Below are positions 34,321 through 45,788 of a stretch of 64,000 bases of DNA, in pieces. The notes beneath the pieces were generated by a model. The model was not told the DNA's origin. It did no database searches and worked only from the letters and a program-made list of their open reading frames with translations. A program made the translations under genes and the position numbers. Source of the DNA: Rhizobiales bacterium CCH3-A5 (lineage in GTDB: Bacteria > Pseudomonadota > Alphaproteobacteria > Rhizobiales > Beijerinckiaceae); assembly GCA_001556025.1 (NCBI GenBank), contig LSIB01000156.1, forward strand, positions 101,139 to 165,138, given 5' to 3'. Each line of letters begins with the position of its first letter. Position 1 is the stretch's first letter.

Positions 34321-35232
34321 TCATGATGAGAGCCGATCCGCGACAGGCGAAACAGCAGCCCGCCGCCCGCGTGGTTGTCTGACAGCCGGCGCGCGCCAGG
34401 CGTGCAGCCCCGCGACGACGAGACCAGTCAGCGCCACCCAGTGGCCCGGCCGCAGAAAACCCAAGTCCTGATAGGCCACGACGTCGAGATTGGCTTGAAA
34501 CACCATCCAGGCGGATACGCCGGTGGTCAGCGCGTACCAGGCGGTTTCGCACAGCGCGGTCGCGAGGCCCGTGGCGAGCGCGGCGGCGACCAGCACCGGC
34601 GTGGAAAAGCCGATCTTCCAGCGGGCGAGCCCGCGATAGAGCAGCAGCAGGGCGAAGAGGCCGTTCATCAGTGCAGGCTCGGTGACGTCGATCTTCGACT
34701 GCAGCGCGAAATGCAGCAGGCTCAGGCCCGTGATCAGATAGACGAGATTGTGCAGGCGCTGCCAGTTCTTCGTCCCCATGCGCCGGATCATGCCGTCCGT
34801 CGAGGTGACGCCAAGTGCGACCAGCCCCGCGAGCGCGACAATGCCGACCGTCAGATAGAAGCGCTTGACGATCTCGGAGACGATCAGCCCCCAGTCGAAG
34901 GCGAGATCGATGCAGTAGAGCGTCAGATGCGCGGCCGCATAGGCGAGCGCGGAGAGGCCGAGCATGCGGCGCACGCCGATCAGCTTGCCCCAGTCGAGAA
35001 TCTTCCGCAGCGGCGAGACGGCGAGCGTGATCAGCAAAAGCCGCATCGCCTCCGTGCCGGTGTCATGGACGGCGCGGGTCCAGGGTTTGGAGCCGAGCTG
35101 GTGCGTCCATGCCTGCCAGGCCAGGATCAGCGCCGGGACGACGACGAGCGCGAAGGCGGCCGCGCGCAGCGCGGAAAAGCGGCCCTGCCGGTCGAGCCAG
35201 GGCAGATAGCTGTTCAGGCTGGCAGTCGCCAT
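34321..35232 (-). CDS. msrQ: MsrQ-like haem-binding membrane subunit, without MsrP
   Basis: A 303-aa ferric-reductase-like protein with about six helices. It contains LITLAVSPLRKILDWGKLIGVRRMLGLSALAYAAAHLTLY, in which two His/Tyr-rich helices would bind haem b, and GTKNWQRLHNLVYLITGLSLLHF with further His ligands. MsrQ passes electrons to MsrP, a periplasmic molybdopterin methionine-sulfoxide reductase. In many genomes msrP lies beside msrQ, but no msrP is seen here. It overlaps nothing and is divergent from the HAD gene. Confidence 0.82.
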   Translation of the reverse strand: MATASLNSYLPWLDRQGRFSALRAAAFALVVVPALILAWQAWTHQLGSKPWTRAVHDTGTEAMRLLLITLAVSPLRKILDWGKLIGVRRMLGLSALAYAAAHLTLYCIDLAFDWGLIVSEIVKRFYLTVGIVALAGLVALGVTSTDGMIRRMGTKNWQRLHNLVYLITGLSLLHFALQSKIDVTEPALMNGLFALLLLYRGLARWKIGFSTPVLVAAALATGLATALCETAWYALTTGVSAWMVFQANLDVVAYQDLGFLRPGHWVALTGLVVAGLHAWRAPAVRQPRGRRAAVSPVADRLSS

Positions 35233-35351
35233 GCGTCGTCACCGCCATTGACATTCTTGCGCACCGGATACGCCACGGAGCTTGCCTCTGTCTCGCACAT
35301 CGGCACACAAGAGCGTGACTGCGATCCTGCCTGCAACCTGCGGACCCGACC

Positions 35352-35966
35352 ATGCCTTCAAACCAGCCAACCATCGTCTTCGACGTCGGCAATGTCCTCA
35401 TCCGCTGGGATCCACGCCTGCTCTATCGCGACCTCATTCCCGACGACAAGAAGCGCGACTGGTTCATGGCCAATGTCTGCACGGCGGCGTGGAACATCGA
35501 GCAGGATCGCGGGCGCTCCTGGGAGGAGGCCGTGGCGCTGCTGGTCGCGGCGCACCCAGAGTGGGAGCGCGAGATCAGGGCCTATGACCAGCGCTGGCAC
35601 GAGACCGCACCCTATGTGCTCGACGACAGCGTCGCGATCCTCGCCGAACTGAAGGCGAAGGGCGAAAAGGTCTACGCCATCACCAATTTCTCGCGCGAGA
35701 AATGGGCGGAATGCCTGATCCGTTTCCCGTTCCTGCAGAGCTTCGACGGCGTCGTCGTCTCGGCGCATGAGCGGCTGGTCAAGCCCGACCCGGCGATCTA
35801 CCGCGTGCTGCTGGAGCGCTACGAGCTGGTGGCCGGGGACTGCATCTTCATCGACGACAGCGAAAAGAACGTCGATGCGGCGCGCGCGGTCGGCATGCAG
35901 GCGGTGCATTTCGTCGAGCCGATCGACCTGCGCGCGGCGTTGCGGGGCCTGGGAGCGGCTTTGTGA
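35352..35966 (+). CDS. HAD-superfamily hydrolase (YihX-like)
   Basis: A 204-aa HAD phosphatase. The nucleophile motif is in VFDVGNVLIRWDPRLLYRDL, TNFSREK gives motif II, VKPDPAIYRVLLERY motif III, and IFIDDSEKNVDAARAVGM the acidic motif IV. This arrangement is that of small YihX/haloacid-dehalogenase-like phosphatases acting on sugar or nucleotide phosphates. It is probably independent of the divergent msrQ. Confidence 0.88.
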   Translation: MPSNQPTIVFDVGNVLIRWDPRLLYRDLIPDDKKRDWFMANVCTAAWNIEQDRGRSWEEAVALLVAAHPEWEREIRAYDQRWHETAPYVLDDSVAILAELKAKGEKVYAITNFSREKWAECLIRFPFLQSFDGVVVSAHERLVKPDPAIYRVLLERYELVAGDCIFIDDSEKNVDAARAVGMQAVHFVEPIDLRAALRGLGAAL

Positions 35967-36006
35967 GCCGGCATAAGACGAAGCGTCGCAAGCAGCGGTG
36001 AGATCG

Positions 36007-36942
36007 ATGCTCTGGCTGCGTTGGACAGCCGTGGTGGGCGTCGGAGCCGGCACGGCCGCGACCCTGCTCGGCGGACTTGCGCCGCTGATCCCCTATCTCG
36101 AACTGGTCAATCAGTTCCGGCCCTTTCTTGTCGCGGCGAGCCTCGCCGTGCTGGTGCTCTGCGCCCTGACGAGCCGACGGCGGCTGGTCGCGGCCGGCAC
36201 GGCGCTCGCTTTCGTCAACATCGCGCTGATGCTGCTGCCGCTGCGCCTTTCCGCGCCGTCGCTGGCCGGCGCGCTGGCCGGTTCGCGCGACCAGATCAGC
36301 ATCCTCACCTTCAACGTCTGGTATGCCAACACGACGCCCGAGCGCGTCGTCGACTATGTCCGGGCGGTCGATGCCGACCATGTCGTGCTGCAGGAGGCGT
36401 TTGCCGATCTTGCGCCGCGCATCGTCGAGCCGCTCCGGGCGCTCTACCCGTTCGTCATGTCGCTTCCGCAGAACACCGGCGGCGTCCATCTTTTGTCCAA
36501 GGCCGAGCCGACCGCGCGGGGCTTCGTCAGCGGCAGCCCGCAGACGCCGCCGCTGGTCTGGGCGAGCTTTCCGGCCGGGAGCGGCCGCTCCTACACCGTG
36601 ACCGGCCTCCATCTCGCCTTCCCATTTGAGCCGCAATGGCACGAGGCGCAGACGCGTTTCCTGGCGCAGCGGCTGAGAACGGCCGAAGGGCCGCAAATCC
36701 TCGTGGGCGATCTCAACCTCGCCCCCTTCACCTGGAAGATGGACAGGTTGACGCGCGATGCGGGGCTGCGCCGGCACGCCACATTCGCCATGACATGGCC
36801 CGCCCACCGCTTCGTCCCGGTGGTGCTGCTCGACAACCTGCTGGCGTCGCAGCAGTTCCGGTCCGCAGGCGTGACCATCGGCCCCGCCGGGCTGGGATCG
36901 GACCACAGGCCGCTCCTGTTCAGGCTCGCGCTCGATCCGTGA
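36007..36942 (+). CDS. Membrane-anchored endonuclease/exonuclease/phosphatase-family protein
   Basis: A 311-aa protein. The first about 90 residues hold three hydrophobic helices. The EEP catalytic domain follows with ILTFNVWYANT, DHVVLQEAF (metal-binding Glu), LVGDLNLAPFTWKM (Asp/Asn) and GLGSDHRPLLFRL (Asp-His). It is predicted to act outside the cytoplasm on a phosphodiester or phosphate of unknown nature. The ATG at 36007 has GGTGAG nearby; an in-frame GTG is nine bases earlier. Confidence 0.85.
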   Translation: MLWLRWTAVVGVGAGTAATLLGGLAPLIPYLELVNQFRPFLVAASLAVLVLCALTSRRRLVAAGTALAFVNIALMLLPLRLSAPSLAGALAGSRDQISILTFNVWYANTTPERVVDYVRAVDADHVVLQEAFADLAPRIVEPLRALYPFVMSLPQNTGGVHLLSKAEPTARGFVSGSPQTPPLVWASFPAGSGRSYTVTGLHLAFPFEPQWHEAQTRFLAQRLRTAEGPQILVGDLNLAPFTWKMDRLTRDAGLRRHATFAMTWPAHRFVPVVLLDNLLASQQFRSAGVTIGPAGLGSDHRPLLFRLALDP

Positions 36943-36962
36943 GCGCAGCCGCAGGCTCGCCA

Positions 36963-36998
36963 GAAAAAGTTCGCCCGCCGGCGAACCGGCGGGCGAAC
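36963..36998 (-). terminator. Rho-independent terminator of the Tyr/Arg-rich Tat protein gene
   Basis: A 13-bp perfect stem GTTCGCCCGCCGG / CCGGCGGGCGAAC with a CGAA loop (36969-36998). On the minus strand it is followed by the T-run TTTTTCTG, a textbook terminator just beyond the gene at 37021-37323. Confidence 0.85.
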
Positions 36999-37020
36999 GC
37001 GAGAACAATGGATGGCGCGA

Positions 37021-37323
37021 TCAACGCGCGCGGGCGCGCCAGTCGAAGCGACGACGGCCGCCGTAGAAGCGCCGGCGGCGATAGTAGCCATAGGGCCGGC
37101 GGTAGTAATAGCGCCGGCGCCAGCGCGGCCGTCTGCGGTAGTAGTAATATTGCGAGAATTCGGCGTCGATCTTGTCGAGAGCCTCGGCGTCGAGTTTGAC
37201 GCCGTCATCGACGGGATCGAGCTTCGGTGCGACGGGCGAGGCCGCCTGCGCCATCGCGACGCCACCAAGGCTGGCTGCGGTAAATCCGCCGATCAGCGTG
37301 GTAATGAAAGAACGTCTATCCAC
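37021..37323 (-). CDS. Tyr/Arg-rich small protein with Tat-type signal
   Basis: A 100-aa protein. The N-terminus MDRRSFITTLIGGFTAASLG is a twin-arginine-type signal ending near MAQAA (residue 27). A short acidic linker (DAEALDKIDAEFS) precedes a C-terminal tract of about 45 residues made almost only of Tyr and Arg with a few Trp, Gly and Phe (for example QYYYYRRRPRWRRRYYYRR). The extreme composition suggests a polyelectrolyte interacting with nucleic acid or acidic polysaccharide in the envelope. That is inference; I know no function. It has its own terminator. Confidence 0.75.
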   Translation of the reverse strand: MDRRSFITTLIGGFTAASLGGVAMAQAASPVAPKLDPVDDGVKLDAEALDKIDAEFSQYYYYRRRPRWRRRYYYRRPYGYYRRRRFYGGRRRFDWRARAR

Positions 37324-37498
37324 TGCGTTACCTCCGCATGTGCGCCGCGAACTCCCCGGTCGCGGCGGCTGGTCGCACCCGGGGAAGAGAACGCGGACGG
37401 GCCGCGGGGGTTCCGGCAGGCTTGACGAAGGTGTTCGGAAACGCGCGAGGGCTCGCCCTCGCCCTATCCAGACTTTTCAACAACAACGAGTGGACGCC

Positions 37499-39304
<1,806 letters not shown>

Positions 39305-39377
39305 GGGGCGCAGATAGCAGCGTTGCCGCATCGCGCCAAGGGTTTGCAGTGGCGCAGGCGCGCCGCCGGAACGGCGT

Positions 39378-40178
39378 TCAGGCCGGCTGCATCGTGCCGG
39401 CCGGCGCGCGCTGCGGGCTCTCGGGCTGCGCGGGCTTCGCCCAGGTCAGGGCGCGATAGTCGAAGCCGGCCTCCAGCGTCGGCTTGACCACCGAAAAATA
39501 GGGCGAGATGTCGAAATCGCGCGGCATGTAGAGCGAATGATGCCGGATGTGCAGGATCTCCTGCGCATCGTCCTCGTCCATCGCCTGCGCGTATTCGACC
39601 GTGGGCAGGACCGGATAGCGCGCCGCCTCGAAGGCCTGCGCGATCAGCGTGGAGCAGATCGCCCGCGTCGGATCGCCCGAGCCGATCGCGATCATGCGCC
39701 GGCGCAGGCGCGAAGGCACCCAGGGCAGCGGGACGAGCCAGCGCAGCAGGTCGATGATGTTCTTGAGATCATACTGTGTGCCGAGCCGGCCGAGCGCAAA
39801 GGCGACGACGGTTTCGCGGCCGCGCGAATCGAGCCCTTCCGGCCGGCAGATGCGCGTACCGAAGGCGCCGTATTTAGACAGGGGCGAGAGCACGCAGCCG
39901 ACGTCCATCTCGACCTCCGCCAGCACCAGCGGCTCGCCGTCGGCGCTGAACTGACCTGTATCGCCGACATAGAGCGCCGCATGAGACCAGGTCGACTGGG
40001 TCAGATACTTGATCGCGGTCGAGACCTTCATGCCGCCTTCGACGAGCAGCACGTCGCCGGGGCGAAGCGTATTGTTCAGCCGCGCCAGGGCCTTCGCATC
40101 GACCGGACCGGCGTCATGCCGGTTGCGGGTGATGAAACGGACGACGGAGCGCCCGAGAAACTCCAGTCCCCTGTTCAT
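39378..40178 (-). CDS. YiiX/YebB-like NlpC/P60 cysteine hydrolase
   Basis: A 266-aa protein with the circularly permuted papain-like fold of the YiiX family. The His segment is [12 protein letters not shown], an [17 protein letters not shown] helix follows, and the catalytic Cys lies late in [13 protein letters not shown]. The substrate may be a peptide or amide; family members are often linked to cell-wall or lipid amides. No signal peptide is visible. It lies 73 bases downstream of the lepA start, transcribed in the same direction, so it may precede lepA in one transcript. Confidence 0.8.
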   Translation of the reverse strand: MNRGLEFLGRSVVRFITRNRHDAGPVDAKALARLNNTLRPGDVLLVEGGMKVSTAIKYLTQSTWSHAALYVGDTGQFSADGEPLVLAEVEMDVGCVLSPLSKYGAFGTRICRPEGLDSRGRETVVAFALGRLGTQYDLKNIIDLLRWLVPLPWVPSRLRRRMIAIGSGDPTRAICSTLIAQAFEAARYPVLPTVEYAQAMDEDDAQEILHIRHHSLYMPRDFDISPYFSVVKPTLEAGFDYRALTWAKPAQPESPQRAPAGTMQPA

Positions 40179-40460
40179 GACGCCCTCCCCTCCCTGTCGC
40201 GTCCCCTGCGATGGCGCCGTTGACGGCGTCCTTTGACATCACGATGCGCGAAACCCGTCACTTTTCCGCAAATCCGGCCGGAACGGAGGCTGGGTCGCGA
40301 GGCCCAACTCGAAATGTAGTGAAAACCGCGTTCACAACGGGTCACGAGCGCGAGGGTGTCCGATCACGTTGCGAGGGGCTGCAGCATGCAAGCAGCACGC
40401 GCCATCACGATTCCAAGATCGGGGCTTGAGCATCTTATATAGTAGAATAACCTGCTGGCC

Positions 40461-41060
40461 ATGGAGACGATGCACGATCTCGAACTCGACCGACGTCTCG
40501 GCGCGCGGATCAAAGCCCTGCGGCTTGCCAGCGGCCTGACGCTCGACCAACTGGCGGAGCGCTCGGGCGTCAGCCGGGCGATGATCTCGCGGGTCGAACG
40601 CGGGGAATCGAGCCCGACGGCCGCGCTGCTCGACCGGATCTGTGTCGGGCTCGGCATTGTGCTGTCCGTGCTGTTCCGCGAGGAGACGCAGGCCAGCCCT
40701 TTGGCGAGGCGGGACGAGCAGCCGGTCTGGACCGATCCGGGAAGCGGCTATGTCCGGCGCAGCGTCTCGCCGCCTGGAACCGGCTCGGCGATCGAGATCG
40801 TCGAGGTCGAGATGCCGCCGGGCGGGCGCGTGCTGCTCGATGCCGCGCGCGCGACGCAGCGCCTCGACCAGCAGATCTGGGTCCTGGAGGGCGAAATGGT
40901 GGTGACGCTGGGCGAGGCCGCACACCGGCTGGCGACAGGCGACTGCCTGCAGATGCTGCTGGACGGTGCGATCGCCTATCACAATCCGGGCGCGACGCCG
41001 GCCCGCTATGCCGTCGTGCTGACCGGCCGCGATGGCCCGGTCTTCGAGGGACGACGTTGA
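40461..41060 (+). CDS. XRE-family regulator with C-terminal cupin
   Basis: A 199-aa regulator. A Cro/cI helix-turn-helix occupies residues about 14-70 (LTLDQLAERSGVSRAMISRV), and a cupin effector domain fills about 105-185 (QQIWVLEGEMVVTLGEAAHRL). Such proteins sense small ligands or metabolites. The stop overlaps the start of the GNAT gene (TGATG), so the two form an operon. An AT-rich stretch (TTATATAGTAGAATA) just upstream is a plausible promoter/operator. Confidence 0.88.
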   Translation: METMHDLELDRRLGARIKALRLASGLTLDQLAERSGVSRAMISRVERGESSPTAALLDRICVGLGIVLSVLFREETQASPLARRDEQPVWTDPGSGYVRRSVSPPGTGSAIEIVEVEMPPGGRVLLDAARATQRLDQQIWVLEGEMVVTLGEAAHRLATGDCLQMLLDGAIAYHNPGATPARYAVVLTGRDGPVFEGRR

Positions 41061-41590
41061 TGGAAGCGGACATGATCGCAATCGAGACCATGACGGCCGC
41101 CACTGCGAGAGAGGCCGTCCCGGCCCTGGCGCAGGTGCTGGCCGATTGCGTCGCCCATGGCGCTTCGCTCGGCTTCATGCACTGGAACACGCATGCCGAT
41201 TTCGAGATATTCTGGAATGGGGTCGTCGCCGATATCGAGGCGGGCCGCGTCATCCTGTTTGCGGCGCTGCGCGACGGCGCGATCGTCGGCACGGCGCAGC
41301 TCCATCTGATCGCCAAGCCGAACCAGCCGCACCGGGCCGAGATCGCCAAGGTTCTGGTGCATTCCAGCGCCCGCCGTCAGGGACTGGGCCAAGCGCTGAT
41401 GCAGGCGGCCGAGGCTGCGGCGCGCGCGGCCGGTCGGACGCTGCTGGTGCTCGACACCGATGCCGACAGCGCGGCGCGGCGGCTCTACAACCGGCTCGGC
41501 TGGACCGAGGTCGGCACGATCCCGCGCTTCGCGCTGATACCGGACGGGGCCGATTGCGCCTCGACCTTCTTCTACAAGGACCTGCGCTGA
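41060..41590 (+). CDS. GNAT-family N-acetyltransferase
   Basis: A 176-aa acetyltransferase. The acetyl-CoA-binding signature is in VLVHSSARRQGLGQALMQAA (R-X2-G-X-G/A), preceded by the beta-hairpin VGTAQLHLIAKPNQPHRAEI and followed by LLVLDTDADSAARRLYNRLG. The substrate is unknown. It is translationally coupled to the XRE-cupin regulator. Confidence 0.88.
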   Translation: MEADMIAIETMTAATAREAVPALAQVLADCVAHGASLGFMHWNTHADFEIFWNGVVADIEAGRVILFAALRDGAIVGTAQLHLIAKPNQPHRAEIAKVLVHSSARRQGLGQALMQAAEAAARAAGRTLLVLDTDADSAARRLYNRLGWTEVGTIPRFALIPDGADCASTFFYKDLR

Positions 41591-41598
41591 CGGCCTTT

Positions 41599-41853
41599 TC
41601 AGGCCTCCGGCTCGGACGCCTTGCGGAAATAGGGCTCGACCTCGCCCTTGAGCTTGACCGTCATCGGATTGCCGAAGCGGTCCTTGGCGTTGCCGGCGGT
41701 GAGGCGGACCCAGCCCTCGCTGACGCAATACTCCTCGACATTGCTCTTCTCGACGCCCTTGAAGCGGATGCCGACGTCGCGGGACAGGAGTTCCTCGTCA
41801 TAGAACGGGCTGTTTGGATTAGAGGAGAGGCGATCGGGGAGCGTGTCGGTCAT
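41599..41853 (-). CDS. DUF3297-family protein
   Basis: An 84-aa protein: MTDTLPDRLSSNPNSPFYDE, then GIRFKGVEKSNVEEYCVSEG and a C-terminal GNPMTVKLKGEVEPYF. This matches the small DUF3297 family, whose function is unknown. It is convergent with the GNAT gene and downstream of hrcA in the same direction. Confidence 0.8.
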   Translation of the reverse strand: MTDTLPDRLSSNPNSPFYDEELLSRDVGIRFKGVEKSNVEEYCVSEGWVRLTAGNAKDRFGNPMTVKLKGEVEPYFRKASEPEA

Positions 41854-41985
41854 GACGGTCTCGCGAAGTTGCGCTTTGACGGCACCGTTAGCCCGATGCG
41901 CGGGCGATGCCAACCGGCGCGGGCGATCAGCGCTGCTAGTTCTCGACCGCAAACTCGCGATGCCGCGAGACGCGCCCAGCCAGCC

Positions 41986-43071
41986 TCAGCGCCCGCCATC
42001 GAGCAGCCGCCCGACCACCTTGGCCGTATAATCCACCATCGGCACGATGCGGGCGTAGTTCAGTCTTGTCGGGCCGATAATGCCGACGACGCCGACGATG
42101 CGCTGCTCGGCGTCGCGGAAGGGCGCGGCCACCATCGACGAGCCCGACATCGAGAACAGCTTGTTTTCCGAGCCGATGAAGATGCGGACGCCGTCGCCGG
42201 CCTCGGCGCGGGAGAGCAGGTCGATGACGTCCGTCTGGGTCTCCAGATCGCCGAAGAGCATCCGGATGCGCTCCAGATCCTCCTGCGCCCGTAAATCCTC
42301 CAGCAGATTGGCCTGGCCGCGCACGATCAGGTGGCGGTCGCTCGAAGGGCCCGAGGAGGTGGCGATGCCGCTCTCGACCAGCCTGGCCGTCAGCGCGTCG
42401 AGCTCGCGCTCCATCTCGCTGCGCTTCTCGGCGATCTCGCGGCGCAGATCGCCCAGCGTCTTTCCAAGAATGCGGGCGTTGAGGAAGTTGCCGGCTTCCG
42501 TCAGCGCCGAGGCCGGCAGTCCCGGCGGCAGCGCCAGCAACCGGTTCTCGACCGTGCCGTCATCGGCGACGAGCACGACCAGCGCGCGCGCCGGGTCGAG
42601 CCTGACGAACTCAATGTGCTTCAACCGTGCATTGGCCTTGGTGGTGACGACGACGCCGGCCCCGCGCGAGAGGCCAGACAGCAGCGCCGAGGCTTCCGTC
42701 AGCGTGCCATCGAGCGTGCGGCCGGTGGCCGCGGCCTTCATCTGCGCCTCGATGCGGGTGCGTTCGTCGGAGGTCAGATTGCCGACCTCCATCATCGCAT
42801 CGACGAAGAAGCGCAGGCCCCGCTCCGTCGGCAGGCGGCCCGCCGAGGTGTGCGGCGCGTAGATCAGCCCGGCCAGTTCGAGATCGGTCATGACGTTGCG
42901 CACGGTCGCGGGCGAGAGCGACATCGGCAGCAGGCGGGCGACGTTGCGCGAGCCGACCGGCTCGCCGGTCGCGAGATAGCCGTCGATGATCTGGCGGAAA
43001 ATCTCGCGCGAGCGCTGATCGGTCTCGATCAGGCCGCCGGGGGATTCGGGACGGGGCGTGTGGGCGCTCAT
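41986..43071 (-). CDS. hrcA: Heat-inducible transcription repressor HrcA
   Basis: A 361-aa HrcA. The N-terminal winged helix starts [26 protein letters not shown] with recognition near [17 protein letters not shown]-like domain follows, and the C-terminus [20 protein letters not shown] is the family signature. It represses groE/dnaK operons via CIRCE elements; I found no CIRCE in the window. It is divergent from rph, a common arrangement. grpE, often next to hrcA, is not present here. Confidence 0.95.
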   Translation of the reverse strand: MSAHTPRPESPGGLIETDQRSREIFRQIIDGYLATGEPVGSRNVARLLPMSLSPATVRNVMTDLELAGLIYAPHTSAGRLPTERGLRFFVDAMMEVGNLTSDERTRIEAQMKAAATGRTLDGTLTEASALLSGLSRGAGVVVTTKANARLKHIEFVRLDPARALVVLVADDGTVENRLLALPPGLPASALTEAGNFLNARILGKTLGDLRREIAEKRSEMERELDALTARLVESGIATSSGPSSDRHLIVRGQANLLEDLRAQEDLERIRMLFGDLETQTDVIDLLSRAEAGDGVRIFIGSENKLFSMSGSSMVAAPFRDAEQRIVGVVGIIGPTRLNYARIVPMVDYTAKVVGRLLDGGR

Positions 43072-43232
43072 TCCGGCTGGAAACGCGGGTTCGACATCAC
43101 CTTATTGTTGGCTTGGAGCCGCGAAGGATCAAGGGGCATGCGAAAGGGCCGACCGTGGCGCAGGCCCCAACCTTGCTCCGTCGTCCCCGACCGCCTACAA
43201 GCCGCCAACTCAAAAACAATCAGGATCACCCC

Positions 43233-43949
43233 ATGCGACCCTCCAAACGCGCCGCCGACGAGATGCGCAAGGTCACGCTCGAACGCGGCGTCGTGCGCTA
43301 TGCCGAGGGCTCGTGCATGGTGACGTTCGGCGAGACGAAGGTGCTCTGCGCCGCGACCGTCGAAGAGAAGGGCCCGCCCTGGCTGCGCGGCACCGGCAAG
43401 GGCTGGGTCACCGCCGAGTATTCGATGCTGCCGCGCGCCACGCATGAGCGCACCCGCCGCGAGGTCACCTCGGGCAAGCCGTCAGGCCGCACGCAGGAAA
43501 TCCAGCGACTGGTCGGGCGCAGTTTGCGCGCCGTGGTCGACCTGACCGCGATCGGCGAGCGCCAGATCGTGGTCGATTGCGATGTGATCCAGGCCGATGG
43601 CGGCACGCGCACGGCCTCGATCACCGGGGCCTGGGTCGCGCTGCACGACGCGCTGAAATGGATGGAGGGGCGCGGCATGCTGAAGGGAGCTAATCCGCTC
43701 AAGGACCATGTCGCGGCGATCTCCTGCGGCATCGTTGCCGGCAACCCGGTGCTCGATCTCGATTACATCGAAGATTCCGGCGCGCAGACCGACGCGAATT
43801 TCGTCATCACCGGCGCAGGCGGCCTGGTCGAGGTGCAGGGCACGGCCGAGGGCGCGCCGTTCTCCGAGGACGAACTGCTTGCGCTGCTGAAGCTCGCCAA
43901 GGACGGTGTCGGCAAGCTGGTTGCGCTGCAGAAGGCGGCGGTGGCGTGA
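43233..43949 (+). CDS. rph: Ribonuclease PH
   Basis: A 238-aa phosphorolytic 3'-5' exoribonuclease that trims tRNA 3' ends. It begins [20 protein letters not shown]. It has the [20 protein letters not shown] segment, [20 protein letters not shown] and the [18 protein letters not shown] active-site region. The rdgB start lies one base after its stop, so the rph-rdgB-hemW genes are coupled. Confidence 0.97.
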   Translation: MRPSKRAADEMRKVTLERGVVRYAEGSCMVTFGETKVLCAATVEEKGPPWLRGTGKGWVTAEYSMLPRATHERTRREVTSGKPSGRTQEIQRLVGRSLRAVVDLTAIGERQIVVDCDVIQADGGTRTASITGAWVALHDALKWMEGRGMLKGANPLKDHVAAISCGIVAGNPVLDLDYIEDSGAQTDANFVITGAGGLVEVQGTAEGAPFSEDELLALLKLAKDGVGKLVALQKAAVA

Positions 43950-43950
43950 G

Positions 43951-44586
43951 ATGAGCGGACGCCGCCGCCTCGCCGGAAAAGTCGTGCTCGCGACCCACAA
44001 CAAGGGCAAGCTCGTCGAGATGCGCGAGCTGATGGCGCCTTATGGGATCGAGCTCGTCTCGGCCGGCGAGCTTGGCCTGCCCGAGCCCGAGGAGGACGGC
44101 TACATGTTCTCCGAGAACGCCGCGATCAAGGCAGTCGCGGCCTGCAAGGCTTCCGACCTGCCGGCGCTGTCGGACGATTCAGGGCTCTGCGTCGATGCGC
44201 TTGATGGCGCGCCGGGGCTGTTCTCGGCGAACTGGGCCGGCCCGGGCAAGGACTTCGGACCGGCGATGGCGCGCGTGCTGGCCGAACTCGCCAAGCGCGG
44301 CGCGACGAGCCCGGAGCAGCGGCGGGCGCATTTCACCTCGGCGCTGGTGATCGCCTGGCCGGACGGGCATCAGGAGTTGTTCGAGGGCCGCGTCTTCGGC
44401 ACGATCGTCGATGCGCCGCGCGGCACGGGCGGCTTCGGGTACAACCCGATCTTCCAGCCCGATGGCTATACAGAGACTTTCGCCGAGATGACGACCACCG
44501 TGAAGAGCGGCGCGGACGAGGCGCTATCGCATCGGGCGCGCGCCTTCGCGCAGCTCGCCGCCGCCTGCCTGCGCAAACCCGCGTGA
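43951..44586 (+). CDS. rdgB: XTP/dITP diphosphatase (RdgB/HAM1)
   Basis: A 211-aa non-canonical purine NTP pyrophosphatase. It opens with VVLATHNKGKLVEMRELM (substrate-binding Thr-His-Asn-X2-Lys). SDDSGLCVDALDGAPGLFSA and GTGGFGYNPIF follow. It removes dITP and XTP from the nucleotide pool. Its stop overlaps the hemW GTG start. Confidence 0.97.
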   Translation: MSGRRRLAGKVVLATHNKGKLVEMRELMAPYGIELVSAGELGLPEPEEDGYMFSENAAIKAVAACKASDLPALSDDSGLCVDALDGAPGLFSANWAGPGKDFGPAMARVLAELAKRGATSPEQRRAHFTSALVIAWPDGHQELFEGRVFGTIVDAPRGTGGFGYNPIFQPDGYTETFAEMTTTVKSGADEALSHRARAFAQLAAACLRKPA

Positions 44587-45785
44587 CCGCGTTCGCCGCC
44601 CTCAGAGACCGGCCGATGGTCCCTGACCATCCGACCAAGGCGGCCGGCTTTGCGATCTATGTGCATTGGCCCTTCTGCCTGGCCAAGTGCCCGTATTGCG
44701 ACTTCAACAGCCATGTCCGACTCCAGCCGCCCGACCAGGCGCGTTTCGTCGCGGCGTTCCGGCGCGAAATCGCGCACCGGGCGGCGCTCGCACCGGGCCG
44801 CACGGTGTCCTCGATCTTTTTCGGGGGCGGCACGCCCTCGCTGATGGAGGGCCGCACGGTCGGCGCGATCCTCGATGCGATCGGGGAGCACTGGTCGATC
44901 GATCCGCATTGCGAGGTCTCGCTGGAGGCCAATCCGACCAGCGTCGAGGCCGGGCGTTTCGCCGATTTCCGCGCGGCCGGGGTGAACCGCGTCTCGCTTG
45001 GCGTGCAGGCCCTGAACGACGCGGACCTCAAGGCGCTCGGGCGTATGCATTCGACACAGGAAGCGCTCGACGCGGTCGCGATCGCGCGAAGATATTTCGA
45101 GCGCTACTCGTTCGACCTGATCTATGCCCGCTCGCCGGAGCAGACGCCGGCGCTCTGGCGCGCCGAACTCGAGCTCGCGATGTCACACGCGGCCGAGCAT
45201 CTCTCGCTCTACCAGCTCACCATCGAGCCCGACACCGCCTTCGAGCGGCTGTTCAAGGCCGGCAAGCTCGCCATCCCCGACCACGAGGCCGGCGCGGTGC
45301 TTTACGAGATCACGCAGGAGATCACGGCCAGGCACGGTCTGCCGGTCTACGAGATCTCGAATCATGCGAGGCCCGGCGCGGAATGCCGGCACAACCTCGT
45401 CTACTGGCGCTATGGCGAGTATGCCGGCATAGGGCCGGGCGCGCACGGCCGGCTGGTCACGGCCGATGGCCGGATGGCGCATTCCACGGAGAAACGCCCC
45501 GAGGCGTGGCTCGCCCGCGTCGAGGCGGAAGGCCATGCTCTGGTCGAGGACGAACTGCTCAACGCCGAAGCGCAGGGCGACGAGTATCTGCTGATGGGTC
45601 TGCGCCTCGTCGAAGGCATCGATCCGGCAATCTTCTCCGCGCTGTCGGGGCGTGAATTGAAGGCGCAGCGCGTCGAAAGCCTGATCGACGACGGGCTTCT
45701 GGCCCACAAGCCCGGCGGCAAGCTCGCCTGCACGCCCGACGGGGCACTGCTGCTCGACGCAGTCGTGGCTGACCTGGCAGCGTAA
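44583..45785 (+). CDS. hemW: Radical SAM haem chaperone HemW
   Basis: A 400-aa HemW. The radical-SAM cluster motif is CLAKCPYCDFN at about residue 32. FFGGGTPSLM, SLEANPTS and VNRVSLGVQALND are further family signatures. The C-terminal HemN-like domain is present. It lacks coproporphyrinogen-oxidase hallmarks and acts in haem delivery. A GTG start overlapping the rdgB stop (GTGA) is chosen; an ATG lies 33 bases further in. Confidence 0.93.
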   Translation: MTAFAALRDRPMVPDHPTKAAGFAIYVHWPFCLAKCPYCDFNSHVRLQPPDQARFVAAFRREIAHRAALAPGRTVSSIFFGGGTPSLMEGRTVGAILDAIGEHWSIDPHCEVSLEANPTSVEAGRFADFRAAGVNRVSLGVQALNDADLKALGRMHSTQEALDAVAIARRYFERYSFDLIYARSPEQTPALWRAELELAMSHAAEHLSLYQLTIEPDTAFERLFKAGKLAIPDHEAGAVLYEITQEITARHGLPVYEISNHARPGAECRHNLVYWRYGEYAGIGPGAHGRLVTADGRMAHSTEKRPEAWLARVEAEGHALVEDELLNAEAQGDEYLLMGLRLVEGIDPAIFSALSGRELKAQRVESLIDDGLLAHKPGGKLACTPDGALLLDAVVADLAA

Positions 45786-45788
45786 GAC

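Noticed and set aside
43072-43232. A CIRCE operator in the hrcA/rph divergent region
   Set aside because: No TTAGCACTC-N9-GAGTGCTAA or close match was seen.
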